From Microbacterium sp. Gd 4-13 (GTDB lineage Bacteria > Actinomycetota > Actinomycetes > Actinomycetales > Microbacteriaceae), in contig NZ_QEIJ01000001.1 in assembly GCF_003095395.1 (NCBI RefSeq), positions 124,001 to 188,000 on the forward strand: a stretch of DNA of 64,000 nt. Reading direction: 5' to 3'. The position numbers and the translations under genes were made by a program. Positions within the stretch are counted from its first letter, which is position 1. Each line of letters begins with the position of its first letter. This document shows, piece after piece, positions 18,387 through 32,183 of this stretch. Below the pieces are notes generated by a model. The model did no database searches. It was given only the letters and a program-made list of their open reading frames with translations, and had not been told where the DNA came from.

Positions 18387-19203
18387 TAGCGAGAATCACC
18401 AGCGAGGCGACAAGGGAGTACAGCGCGAACACCCCGAGGTCGGGGAGAACGGCGGCATCACGAGGATTCAAGGGCATCCACAGTCCATAGTGGAAGAGCT
18501 CAACCGTGGGGGTGAGCGGGTTGAGCCGGTAGACAGTGAACGCCCACTCAGGAAGCTCGCGGGCCACCATCTGCCACTGGTACATCACTGGTGACGCCCA
18601 CACGGACATCATCGCAATGATCTCCACGAAACTCTGCGCGTCACGGAACGTGACGTTTATCGCTCCGAAGAGCAAGCCCAACCCCGTCGCCAGAATGGCG
18701 ATGATGGCGAAAGCGAGCAGCAGCGCAGCGACGTGGAGAACTGTGGGGACCCAGCCGAAGAACAGCGCGATAGTGACGATGACCGCGATTTGGGGGAGTG
18801 TGTTGACCGCAGCAACGAACATGCTCGCGATCGGAAACATCTCGCGGGGCAGGTAGATCTTCTTGATGAGGGCGCTGTTATCGACGAGGGAACGCGTCCC
18901 GTTGGCGAAGGCCTCGTTGAAGAAGGTGACGGCGGTGATTCCGGCGAGAAGGTAGATGGGGTAGTAGTCGATGCTTCGGTTCAGGCCGAGGAACACGCCT
19001 AACGCCACGAAGAAGACGACGAACTGGACCAGCGGCTTGACGTACGACCACAGCCACCCCAGGACCGATCCTCGGTAACGGATCCCTACTTCCTTGCGGA
19101 TGATCAGCGAGAGGAGGTAGCGGCGTCGGAAGACGTCGACGAGCACGCGGTTCGTCCCCGGCGCAGACAGCTCGTCGCCGAGGGTGATGTTGGGTTTCGC
19201 CAC
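18334..19203 (-). CDS. polysaccharide ABC exporter permease (Wzm-like, ABC-2 type)
   Basis: A 289-residue ABC-2 permease with six predicted helices. It begins RYLLSLIIRKEVGIRYRGSVLGWLWSYVKPLVQFVVF, the hallmark of Wzm/TagG/RfbD exporters, and has the KKIYLPREMFP loop. It pairs with the ATPase downstream to carry a lipid-linked glycan across the membrane. The GTG at 19203 has AGGAAG upstream. The 177-base divergent gap to the DUF6541 gene holds both promoters. Confidence 0.93.
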   Translation of the reverse strand: MAKPNITLGDELSAPGTNRVLVDVFRRRYLLSLIIRKEVGIRYRGSVLGWLWSYVKPLVQFVVFFVALGVFLGLNRSIDYYPIYLLAGITAVTFFNEAFANGTRSLVDNSALIKKIYLPREMFPIASMFVAAVNTLPQIAVIVTIALFFGWVPTVLHVAALLLAFAIIAILATGLGLLFGAINVTFRDAQSFVEIIAMMSVWASPVMYQWQMVARELPEWAFTVYRLNPLTPTVELFHYGLWMPLNPRDAAVLPDLGVFALYSLVASLVILAIGQAVFRRLEGRFAQDL

Positions 19204-19380
19204 GTGTTCTTCCTGTCGGGTTCCGGCGCTCAGGCCTCTTCAAGAGTAGTCAACTCCGGGACTGCAGCGCGCGAGTCCCCACCCGCCGGGCGACCGCGCA
19301 GCGCCCCTCGTTGGGGGGACGGGGTGATGCCGGTCGGTAGGATTCAGGGGACAGATGAGTCGAATGGGGCGTACCGGCGA

Positions 19381-21306
19381 ATGTGGATTGACCTGCTTGC
19401 AGCCTTTTGTGTCGTGGGCATCTTGGTTCTCGGTCCGGGCTACCTGACGGCCTGGGCGCTCGGCCTCAGGGGACTGTGGCGCTGGGGCGCAGCAGCACCA
19501 GCGGGTGTGACTATCGTTTCGACTGCCGCAGTCGTGATGCCCATCCTCGGCGTCACATGGTCAGTCGTCCCCGTACTGATTGTCGGTGCCGTATTCGCGG
19601 CGTGTGCGTTCGCTCTGCGACTTTCCTTCTGGCGCAGGGCTCCTCGGGCGTCCGACAGCTCCGTAGGCGTGGCGAAGACTCTCCCGGCGGTGGTGCTTCT
19701 CGTCGCGGGGATCGTCATGGGCGCTCAGCTGCTCCTTACTATCGGGTCTCCGTCGAACATCTCCCAGACGTTCGACAACGTGTTTCACCTGAACGCCGTC
19801 CGCTACGTCCTCGACACCGGGAACGCATCGCCGCTGTTCGTCGGCACGATGACGAGCGCGGCAGGGGTTCCGTTCTACCCATCGCTCTGGCACGCGCTCG
19901 GTGCACTCGTGGTGCAGGTAGTCGGCGTGTCCATACCCGTCGCTTCGAACGCGGTGATGGGGCTCTTCGTCGTCATCGTCTGGCCGGCTTCCGCATTGCT
20001 TTTGGTGCGCGCTCTGTGGGGGCGCTCGCCGGCGGCAACGATCAGTGGTGCGGCAGCCATCGTGGCGATGGCCGCGTTCCCGCTCCTGATGATCGACTAC
20101 GGAGTGCTCTTCCCATACATGGCCGGATTGAGTCTGGTTCCGGCGGCGGTCGCCGCGGTTGTCGCCGCGACGTCGAGCGACTGCCCGCCTCGTGAGCGCT
20201 TCGGGCTGCTGGTGCTTTTCGTGGGCGCTTTGCCAGGACTTGTCGTCAGCCACCCCGGCGCATTCATCGCCCTCGTCGTGCTGACGACGGCTGCACTGGT
20301 CGTTCAGATGCCCAGGGTTTGGCGCTCGCTGTCGACGCCACTCCATCGCGTGTGGATGGTCGGGGCCATCGCGGCATATCTCGTCGTCGTGGGCATCGCT
20401 TGGTATCTCCTCAGGCCCCCTGAGCTGGCGCGGAGTTGGTTGCCGGTGGAGACGGCCGGACAAGCGATAGGAGAAGTCCTGACGCTGTCGGTCAATTCAG
20501 CACCGGTCAACGTAGTGATGGCCGTCGTCGTGGCGGTGGGCATCGTCGCGGCGATACGGGTCCGCACGCGCAACCACTGGATCGCCCTGGCTATGTTCGC
20601 GGCGGCGGCCGCTCTGTACGTCGTCGCTGCCGGCCTCCCGTACCCGGTGCTTCGCGACGTCGTGACGGGCGCCTGGTACAACAACACGCCACGTCTCGCC
20701 GCGATCATGCCTCTGGTCTGGGTGCCCCTTGCAGCTTTGGGTGGCGAGACGCTCTGGCGGCTGATCCAGCGGCACTGGACTCACGGTATTCGCCGCCGTG
20801 TCGTGGGGTTCGCGGTAGTTTCGCTCCTCGTCCTCGTCGTCGTGCCGCAGGTCACGAGCATGCGACAGGCCATCTCCTCCGCGCATCGCGCCTTCGCCTT
20901 GGACGGCGACTCGCCGCTCCTCACCGCCGACGAGATGGCGCTCCTTCAACGCCTCCCCGACGAAGTCGCCGAGGGCGATACCGTCGCCGGGAGCCCGTGG
21001 ACGGGCGCCGCCCTCGCGTACGCGATCGCAGATCGGAAAGTGCTCATGAGGCACACCTTGACGGACACCAGCGAGGAGACCGATCTCATCAACGACGACC
21101 TGGATGTCGCCGATGAGGAGCCGGCAGTCTGCGATGCGATCCTGGAGACAGGGACACGGTACGTCCTGGACTTCGGTGATCAGGAGGTCAACTGGGGACG
21201 GCACGAGTTCCCCGGTTTCGCCGACCTCGAGAGCTCGGGTGCGGTGGAGTTGGCCGATAAGGAGGGTGACGCTCGCCTCTACCGGATCGTGGCCTGCGCC
21301 CCCTGA
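19381..21306 (+). CDS. DUF6541 family multi-spanning membrane protein
   Basis: A large integral membrane protein (641 residues from ATG 19381) with more than ten hydrophobic helices in the N-terminal ~500 residues. It has TFDNVFHLNAVRYVLDTGNASPLFVG after the first helices, and a soluble extracellular C-terminal domain of ~120 residues. The architecture resembles GT-C glycosyltransferases, and such DUF6541 proteins are typical of actinobacterial cell-surface glycan loci, but no activity is proven. The start is uncertain: ATG 19381 lies directly before the first helix, and GTG 19324 or ATG 19327 would add about 19 residues. Confidence 0.75.
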   Translation: MWIDLLAAFCVVGILVLGPGYLTAWALGLRGLWRWGAAAPAGVTIVSTAAVVMPILGVTWSVVPVLIVGAVFAACAFALRLSFWRRAPRASDSSVGVAKTLPAVVLLVAGIVMGAQLLLTIGSPSNISQTFDNVFHLNAVRYVLDTGNASPLFVGTMTSAAGVPFYPSLWHALGALVVQVVGVSIPVASNAVMGLFVVIVWPASALLLVRALWGRSPAATISGAAAIVAMAAFPLLMIDYGVLFPYMAGLSLVPAAVAAVVAATSSDCPPRERFGLLVLFVGALPGLVVSHPGAFIALVVLTTAALVVQMPRVWRSLSTPLHRVWMVGAIAAYLVVVGIAWYLLRPPELARSWLPVETAGQAIGEVLTLSVNSAPVNVVMAVVVAVGIVAAIRVRTRNHWIALAMFAAAAALYVVAAGLPYPVLRDVVTGAWYNNTPRLAAIMPLVWVPLAALGGETLWRLIQRHWTHGIRRRVVGFAVVSLLVLVVVPQVTSMRQAISSAHRAFALDGDSPLLTADEMALLQRLPDEVAEGDTVAGSPWTGAALAYAIADRKVLMRHTLTDTSEETDLINDDLDVADEEPAVCDAILETGTRYVLDFGDQEVNWGRHEFPGFADLESSGAVELADKEGDARLYRIVACAP

Positions 21307-21362
21307 TCGTCAGGCGAGCTGGAGGGTCCGGTAGACGAGATTGCGTGTGGCACGATTGAAGG

Positions 21363-24653
<3,291 letters not shown>

Positions 24654-24657
<4 letters not shown>

Positions 24658-25400
24658 GGGTCGTTGCAGGGGACCGCGTGGCGGTCCTGGTACCCGCCTG
24701 GAACGAAGCCGAGGGCATTGCAACCACTATCCGGGAGATACGTTCGGCCAGTGACCTGTACGACGTCATCGTGGTCGATGACGGGTCCGCAGATGCCACT
24801 CAGGCGGTCGCACGCCAGGCCGGTGCGCTGGTTCTGCCGCTGGCATTCAACCTGGGAGTAGGCGGCGCGATGCGAACCGGCTTCACGTACGCCCAGCGGC
24901 AAGGTTATCGTCGTGCGATTCAGGTCGATGCGGATGGTCAGCACAATCCACGAGACATCGAGACTGTGCTCGCCGGGCTCGATAGGGCGGACATCTCGAT
25001 CGGTGCCCGATTCGCGGAGGTCGGTGACTACTCCGTGCGCGGCCCGCGACGATGGGCCATGGTCGCGCTGGCAGCTGTCCTCTCGCGGGTCGCGCGGGTG
25101 CGTCTTACTGACGTCACCAGCGGTTTTCGGGCGGCCGGTCCCCGGGCGATCGATCAGTACGTCCGTTACTACCCGGCGGAGTACCTCGGTGACACGATCG
25201 ATTCGCTCGTCGCGGCGGTCCACAGCGGCCTGAGCGTCTGTCAAGTGCCGGTGGCGATGAGGCCGCGTCAGCACGGTACGCCGAGCACGAGTCCCGTCGG
25301 ATCGGCGATCTATCTGGTGCGCTCGGTATTCGCACTCACATTGGCTCTCGTGCGTCCGCACCCGCGTTCCGTTCGGGCGGGGAGAGGCGGGCAGGCATGA
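24654..25400 (+). CDS. family 2 glycosyltransferase (DPM1/GtrB-like)
   Basis: A 248-residue GT-A enzyme. VAVLVPAWNEAEGIATTIREI, VVDDGSADAT, LGVGGAMRTGFTYA and QVDADGQHNP are the signature of polyprenyl-phosphate hexosyltransferases and related processive enzymes. The neighbouring DUF2304 protein is the common partner of this subfamily. It overlaps both neighbours by four bases (GTGA, ATGA). Confidence 0.9.
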
Positions 25401-25780
25401 TCGTCTTCGCCGGCGTAGCGCTCTCCTTGATCATCTTGGTGATCGTCATCAGGCTGCTCATCCTTCGACGTATTCGCGAGAAGTATGCGGTTCTTTGGCT
25501 GATCCTGGGTGCTGTTGTGCTCGTCCTGGGGATCTTTCCCGGGCTCCTGGAGGCGGCCACTGTTGCTCTCGGAGTGCAGTTGCCCGTCAATCTTCTTTTC
25601 GCGACGGCGATCGCAGTGCTTCTAGGGGTCTCGCTGCATCTGTCGTGGGAGCTGTCCCTGAGCGAGGACGAGTCGCGACGACTCGCCGAAGAAGTGGCCA
25701 TCCTCAGTGCGCGCGTGGACCGTCTCGACGCGGGCGAGGTGCCCCCTTCACGCGAAGAGGATCCCGATCTGCGGGCGTGA
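25397..25780 (+). CDS. DUF2304 domain-containing membrane protein
   Basis: A 127-residue protein with three hydrophobic helices (residues ~2-25, 34-58 and 65-90) and a charged C-terminal coiled-coil-like tail. The sequence RRIREKYAVLWLILGAVVLVLG is typical of DUF2304, which nearly always follows a DPM1-like glycosyltransferase. A role as membrane anchor or partner of that enzyme is inferred from context. It is the last gene of the rfb operon and converges on the acyltransferase gene. Confidence 0.87.
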   Translation: MIVFAGVALSLIILVIVIRLLILRRIREKYAVLWLILGAVVLVLGIFPGLLEAATVALGVQLPVNLLFATAIAVLLGVSLHLSWELSLSEDESRRLAEEVAILSARVDRLDAGEVPPSREEDPDLRA

Positions 25781-25819
25781 GAAGCACCCGGAGCATCGGC
25801 GTCCATCGCGAGATGGCGG

Positions 25820-26905
25820 TCAGGCTCGCTGGCCCTCCACGACAGGCACGACGGGCGAGGGGCGCTCTCGTACCCGTCGCATGACGGGTCGTTCGACGGC
25901 AACCCAGCTCGCCCATGCAAGAACGAAGGTGATCGCAACGGTGAGGGCGACGTAGCCGGGGAATCCGAGTGCCATGCCCCCGGCGAGGATCGTCAGTTGT
26001 TGCACTGGCCACGCATAGATGTAGAAGCCGTACGAGACGTCGTTCCGGGATATCCACGTCGGTTGAGGCACCACCGTCGCCAGGAAGATCAGCGCGTAGC
26101 CCAAGAACGGTGCGGCGAGCTGACCCCCGACGTCGGGGACGAATGCCATCAGAGCACCTGCGATCGGAACACACGCGACACCGATCACCGTCTGAAGCCC
26201 GAACCGGTCCACGATCGCATACACAAGCGCCCCGCCGGCAAAGAACCCAAACAGTCGCACCAGCTGCAGGAAGTCTCCGTCCAATCCGCCGGTTACGCCC
26301 ATCGTGGTGAGGAACCTCGCGCCCACGCTGATCGCCCACACTGCGGCGATGGCAGCAATGGAGCGCCGGTAGATAGCGAATGCGCCGAGAACCCAGGTAA
26401 CCACGTAGCAGACGAACTCGAAATACAGCGTCCACAACGATCCGTTCCATGCCCCGGGATAGGGCACGCTAGCGAGCGTTTCCCCAATGGAGTATTGACG
26501 GATGTAGAGGGAGAGGTTGGTCCAGATATATTGCAGGGGAGCGGGCGGCGTCGACAGATACCCGTCGACACCTTTTCCTTGCATGATCAGCGAAAGCGGG
26601 CCGAACACCACTGCCGTGACAACAAGGCAGACGAGAAACGCCGGGAAGATTCGCGCGGCACGGTGCAGGAGGTAGTCGCCTGCCGAGGTGCGGAACCTGC
26701 TGCGGGTGATGAGGAAACCACTCACGACGAAGAATCCGCAGACCGCCCATCCGGCCAAATTCTCGCCGTTGAATCCGGGAGCTCCCGGAACCCCCGCGAT
26801 GTAAAAGGCGTGTGTGACCAGGACCACGACGGCCAGGAGAAGCCGGACGAGGTTCAGGCTGTTCTTACGGTAGGGGTAGGCGCTCCCCTTCGGGTTCCAC
26901 CTCAT
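25820..26905 (-). CDS. acyltransferase family 3 (AT3) membrane protein
   Basis: A 361-residue membrane protein with about ten helices. It begins NSLNLVRLLLAVVVLVTHAFYIAG (the conserved His in helix 1), followed by CGFFVVSGFLITRSRFR and LHRAARIFPAFLV, the AT3 pattern. These enzymes O-acetylate or O-succinylate surface sugars from a cytoplasmic acyl-CoA. No SGNH domain is attached, unlike the two at 32 and 36 kb. The ATG overlaps the stop of the upstream epimerase gene (ATGA). Confidence 0.9.
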   Translation of the reverse strand: MRWNPKGSAYPYRKNSLNLVRLLLAVVVLVTHAFYIAGVPGAPGFNGENLAGWAVCGFFVVSGFLITRSRFRTSAGDYLLHRAARIFPAFLVCLVVTAVVFGPLSLIMQGKGVDGYLSTPPAPLQYIWTNLSLYIRQYSIGETLASVPYPGAWNGSLWTLYFEFVCYVVTWVLGAFAIYRRSIAAIAAVWAISVGARFLTTMGVTGGLDGDFLQLVRLFGFFAGGALVYAIVDRFGLQTVIGVACVPIAGALMAFVPDVGGQLAAPFLGYALIFLATVVPQPTWISRNDVSYGFYIYAWPVQQLTILAGGMALGFPGYVALTVAITFVLAWASWVAVERPVMRRVRERPSPVVPVVEGQRA

Positions 26906-28038
26906 TTCAAGAGGTTTCGGGCGGCCATCTCTTCGAGGGAACGCTTATAACCGTCCTCTTCCAACGGCTGGGTGCGCACCCAGTCGACGAACTGTGCGAC
27001 GCCTTCGGCGAACGGCACGCGCGGGCGGTAGCCCAACACATCGACGAGTCGACGCGTGTCTGCGACGTTGTGCCGAATGTCGCCGAGCCGGTACCGTCCG
27101 GACACCTTGCGTGCGACCTCGACGCCGAAGGCCGCCGCGAGCGCGTCGACGACCTCCGTGACGGTCGTGGCGACTCCGGATCCGACATTCAAGATGTTCC
27201 CGGCGGCCTCTGCTCGAGTCGAAGCGAGATACGTGGCCTCGACCACATCGTCGATGAAAACGAAGTCACGCGACTCCTCGCCATCTTCGAACACGTCGAT
27301 CTCTTTGTTCTGCCGGATGAGAGTTGAGAAGATCGAGAGGATGCCGGTGTACGGATTCTTCAGCGACTGTCCGGGCCCATAGACGTTCTGATAACGCAGT
27401 GCGACAGCTTCGACTCCGATGGTCGGCGCCACGGTCATCACGAGGGCCTCCTGCATCTGTTTGGTGATCCCGTAGACACTCGACGGGTGCAGCTTCGCAT
27501 CCTCATCGGTGGGGATGAGCTCCAGGGGGCCCGCACCTGGTACATGAACCTCGAAATCACCGGCCGCCATGTCTTCGTCGCTCCGGTGCGGAGGGTAGAG
27601 GGTCGATCCGTCCTGGGTGCGGTAGGCGCCTTCGCCGTAGATCGAGCGCGAGGAAGCGACAACAATACGTCGCACCGAATGGGTTTCATTCGCGAGAACG
27701 TCGAGCAGCTTGGCGGTCCCGCCGATGTTCGCCTCGGTGTATCTGTCGATCTCGTACATCGACTGACCAGTGCCGGTTTCGGCAGCGAGGTGCACGATGA
27801 CGGTTACTCCCGAAAGAGCGCCCCGTATATCTTCGGCCTCGGTGACAGAGCCGCGCAGAACCTGAGCTGCCTCGCGGGTGGCACGGAGCAGCGGGGAGGT
27901 GGTCTCCGGGTCGGTCCCGTGGACCTGGGGGATCAGAGCGTCGAGGACGGTCACCCGGTGGCCGGCGGAGTGCATCCGCGCGGCAAGCCGCGAGCCGATG
28001 AAGCCGGCCCCGCCAGTGATCAGGACATGTTCGGTCAT
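26902..28038 (-). CDS. NAD-dependent sugar-nucleotide epimerase/dehydratase (GalE-like)
   Basis: A 378-residue extended short-chain dehydrogenase/reductase. It has [12 protein letters not shown] near the N-terminus, VHLAAETGTGQSMY, ASSRSIYGEGAY and the catalytic SSVYGITKQMQE (YxxxK). The most plausible job is UDP-glucose 4-epimerase, making the UDP-galactopyranose needed by the mutase encoded at 29 kb, but a dehydratase cannot be excluded. ATG at 28038 is chosen over longer frames because the Rossmann strand starts immediately after it and GAGGTA precedes it. Confidence 0.86.
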   Translation of the reverse strand: MTEHVLITGGAGFIGSRLAARMHSAGHRVTVLDALIPQVHGTDPETTSPLLRATREAAQVLRGSVTEAEDIRGALSGVTVIVHLAAETGTGQSMYEIDRYTEANIGGTAKLLDVLANETHSVRRIVVASSRSIYGEGAYRTQDGSTLYPPHRSDEDMAAGDFEVHVPGAGPLELIPTDEDAKLHPSSVYGITKQMQEALVMTVAPTIGVEAVALRYQNVYGPGQSLKNPYTGILSIFSTLIRQNKEIDVFEDGEESRDFVFIDDVVEATYLASTRAEAAGNILNVGSGVATTVTEVVDALAAAFGVEVARKVSGRYRLGDIRHNVADTRRLVDVLGYRPRVPFAEGVAQFVDWVRTQPLEEDGYKRSLEEMAARNLLK

Positions 28039-28079
28039 CGGCGATACCTCCGCAGCCGGTTGGTCTTCGGTTCCGGCCC

Positions 28080-30175
<2,096 letters not shown>

Positions 30176-30192
30176 AGCCGGGGAGAGCATCG

Positions 30193-32097
30193 ATGGACAT
30201 CGCAGAGAACTATGTCACCGTCAATCGCGTCGTGTTCCCCACTGAGGGGGTCGCGGAGGTCTCGGCGCTCTACGTCGATACGGGGGCGGGCGACGGGTCG
30301 CAGCCGGGCGCCGACTACGAGATCAACGGGCGACGGTCGATCACGGTGTACGCCCACCGCCGGATCTCACTGAGCACCTACTTCAACGCTTTCCCCGCCA
30401 GCTACTGGCAGCGCTGGACGAGCGTCCGGTCTGTTCGGCTGATCGTGACGCTTCGCGGTCAGGGACTCCTCTCCGTGTACAAGTCGAGCGCGCGCGGTCG
30501 AGCCTCCGCCGTCGCTTCGCAGCAGTTCGACGACGAGACCGTGTCATTCGATCTCCCGGTGCTCTCGTTCGTCGATGGTGGGAACTACTGGTTCGACATC
30601 GCGTGTGCGCAGTCCGAGGCGACCCTCGAGAGTGCCGAATGGCAGGTGGCCGCCCCCGAGGCGAAGGCGCCCGGCACTGTTTCGGTGGGCATCACGACGT
30701 ACAACCGGCCCTCGTACTGCCTGAACCAGCTCCTTACGATCGGTGCCGACACCGACATCGCGGGCGTCCTCGACACCGTGTACGTGATCGATCAAGGAAC
30801 CGATCTCGTCGAGGATCAGCCCCGTTTCGGCGAGGCCGCCGAGCAGCTCGGTGAGCACCTGTCGGTGCTGCGCCAGGCCAACCTGGGCGGGTCCGGCGGG
30901 TTCTCGCGAGCGATGCTCGAGACGCTGACGGAGGGCCGCAGCGACTACGTCCTCCTGCTCGACGACGACGCGATCTCCGAGCCCGAAGCGATCATGAGGG
31001 CGGTGCGCTTCGCCGACTTCGCGACGGTGCCGACGATCGTGGGAGGGGGAATGCTCCACCTCGACGAGCGGTCTGTCCTCTACACCCAGGGAGAGGTCTG
31101 GGACACCCGCAAGTCGTGGATGTCGGCCTCGGGCGAGAGCGAATACGACCACGACTTCGCCGAAGACACCCTTCGCGAGACACCCGAGCTCCACCGTCGT
31201 CTCGCGGCCGACTTCAACGGCTGGTGGATGTGCCTGATCCCGACGCATATCCTGCGCGACATCGGCCTCTCCCTGCCCGTGTTCCTGAAGTTCGACGACA
31301 TCGAATACTCCCTGCGGGCGGCACAGAGCGGCTACCCGACCGTCTGTCTACCCGGCGTCGCCGTGTGGCACATGGCCTGGCACGACAAGGACCCGACCAG
31401 GACGTGGGAGGAGTACTTCATCCACCGCAACCGCGTCATCACCGGCCTGCTCCGCTCGCCGGTGCCGCGCGGCGGCTACCTGCCGCTGCATTCGTTCCTC
31501 GGTGACGTCAAGCTTCTGTTCATGCTGCAGTACTCGACCGTGCGGCTGCGTCACCAGGCGCTGCGCGACGCGTTCGCGGGCCCGGATGCCTTGCCGGGTT
31601 GGCTCGCGACCAAGCAGGGCGACGCGCGACGACTTCGCGCAGACTACGTCGACGCGACCGTCGTCGAGGATTTCTCGACCCTGCCACCCGTACGCCGTTC
31701 GTCACGGGTCATGCTGGGCGCCGTCCGCCGCCCGACCAACCCCGTCGCGGCGGTCGTCCTCGCCCTGCGCGTGGCGGTGAGGCAGCTCTTCATCCGCGAA
31801 TCGGAGGGCAGCCATCGCAACCCGGAGCGCATCATCGCTGCGCCGGACATCACCTGGTGGCGGTTCGCCGACATCGACTCCGCCCTCGTCACCTCGCCGG
31901 ACGGAGTGGGCGTCGCCTGGTACCAGCGCGACCGTTCCGCGATGCGACGGTTCCTCTTCGACAGCGTTCGCCTGAACATGCGGTTGGCCCGTCGTTGGGC
32001 GCGGCTCGCCGAGGAGTACGGTCGGGAGGCGCCGAAGATCACGTCTCCCGAGCAGTGGCGGTCGATCTTCGCGGGAGACGTGACCACCACGAAGTGA
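30193..32097 (+). CDS. galactofuranosyltransferase GlfT2-like (GT2)
   Basis: A 634-residue protein with the layout of the mycobacterial galactan polymerase GlfT2: an N-terminal beta-sandwich (~1-165), a GT-A domain (~170-400) and a helical C-terminal part. LLLDDDA gives the metal-binding Asp257-Asp259. FNGWWMC gives the Trp344/Trp345 pair, KFDDIEYSLRA the catalytic-base Asp368/369, and VWHMAWHDKD the metal-ligand His393. These positions are within a few residues of the M. tuberculosis enzyme as I recall it. It probably polymerises or extends galactofuranose on a lipid-linked glycan. ATG 30193 has GGGGAGA upstream and follows glf directly. Confidence 0.93.
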   Translation: MDIAENYVTVNRVVFPTEGVAEVSALYVDTGAGDGSQPGADYEINGRRSITVYAHRRISLSTYFNAFPASYWQRWTSVRSVRLIVTLRGQGLLSVYKSSARGRASAVASQQFDDETVSFDLPVLSFVDGGNYWFDIACAQSEATLESAEWQVAAPEAKAPGTVSVGITTYNRPSYCLNQLLTIGADTDIAGVLDTVYVIDQGTDLVEDQPRFGEAAEQLGEHLSVLRQANLGGSGGFSRAMLETLTEGRSDYVLLLDDDAISEPEAIMRAVRFADFATVPTIVGGGMLHLDERSVLYTQGEVWDTRKSWMSASGESEYDHDFAEDTLRETPELHRRLAADFNGWWMCLIPTHILRDIGLSLPVFLKFDDIEYSLRAAQSGYPTVCLPGVAVWHMAWHDKDPTRTWEEYFIHRNRVITGLLRSPVPRGGYLPLHSFLGDVKLLFMLQYSTVRLRHQALRDAFAGPDALPGWLATKQGDARRLRADYVDATVVEDFSTLPPVRRSSRVMLGAVRRPTNPVAAVVLALRVAVRQLFIRESEGSHRNPERIIAAPDITWWRFADIDSALVTSPDGVGVAWYQRDRSAMRRFLFDSVRLNMRLARRWARLAEEYGREAPKITSPEQWRSIFAGDVTTTK

Positions 32098-32144
32098 GGC
32101 ACGGGCGCCTGCGGCGGCCGCGTGTCGCGGCAGGCTAGCCTCTT

Positions 32145-32167
32145 CCGAGGCGGAACGCCGCCTTCGG
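32145..32167 (+). other. inverted repeat in the leader of the AT3-SGNH gene
   Basis: CCGAGGCGG (32145-32153) pairs with CCGCCTTCGG (32158-32167) with one bulged base and a four-base loop. It lies just after a TAGCCT box (32136-32141) and before the AGAGGGA ribosome-binding site. It could be a glfT2 terminator or a 5'-leader hairpin. Confidence 0.4.
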
Positions 32168-32183
32168 AGTAGAGGGATCGAGC

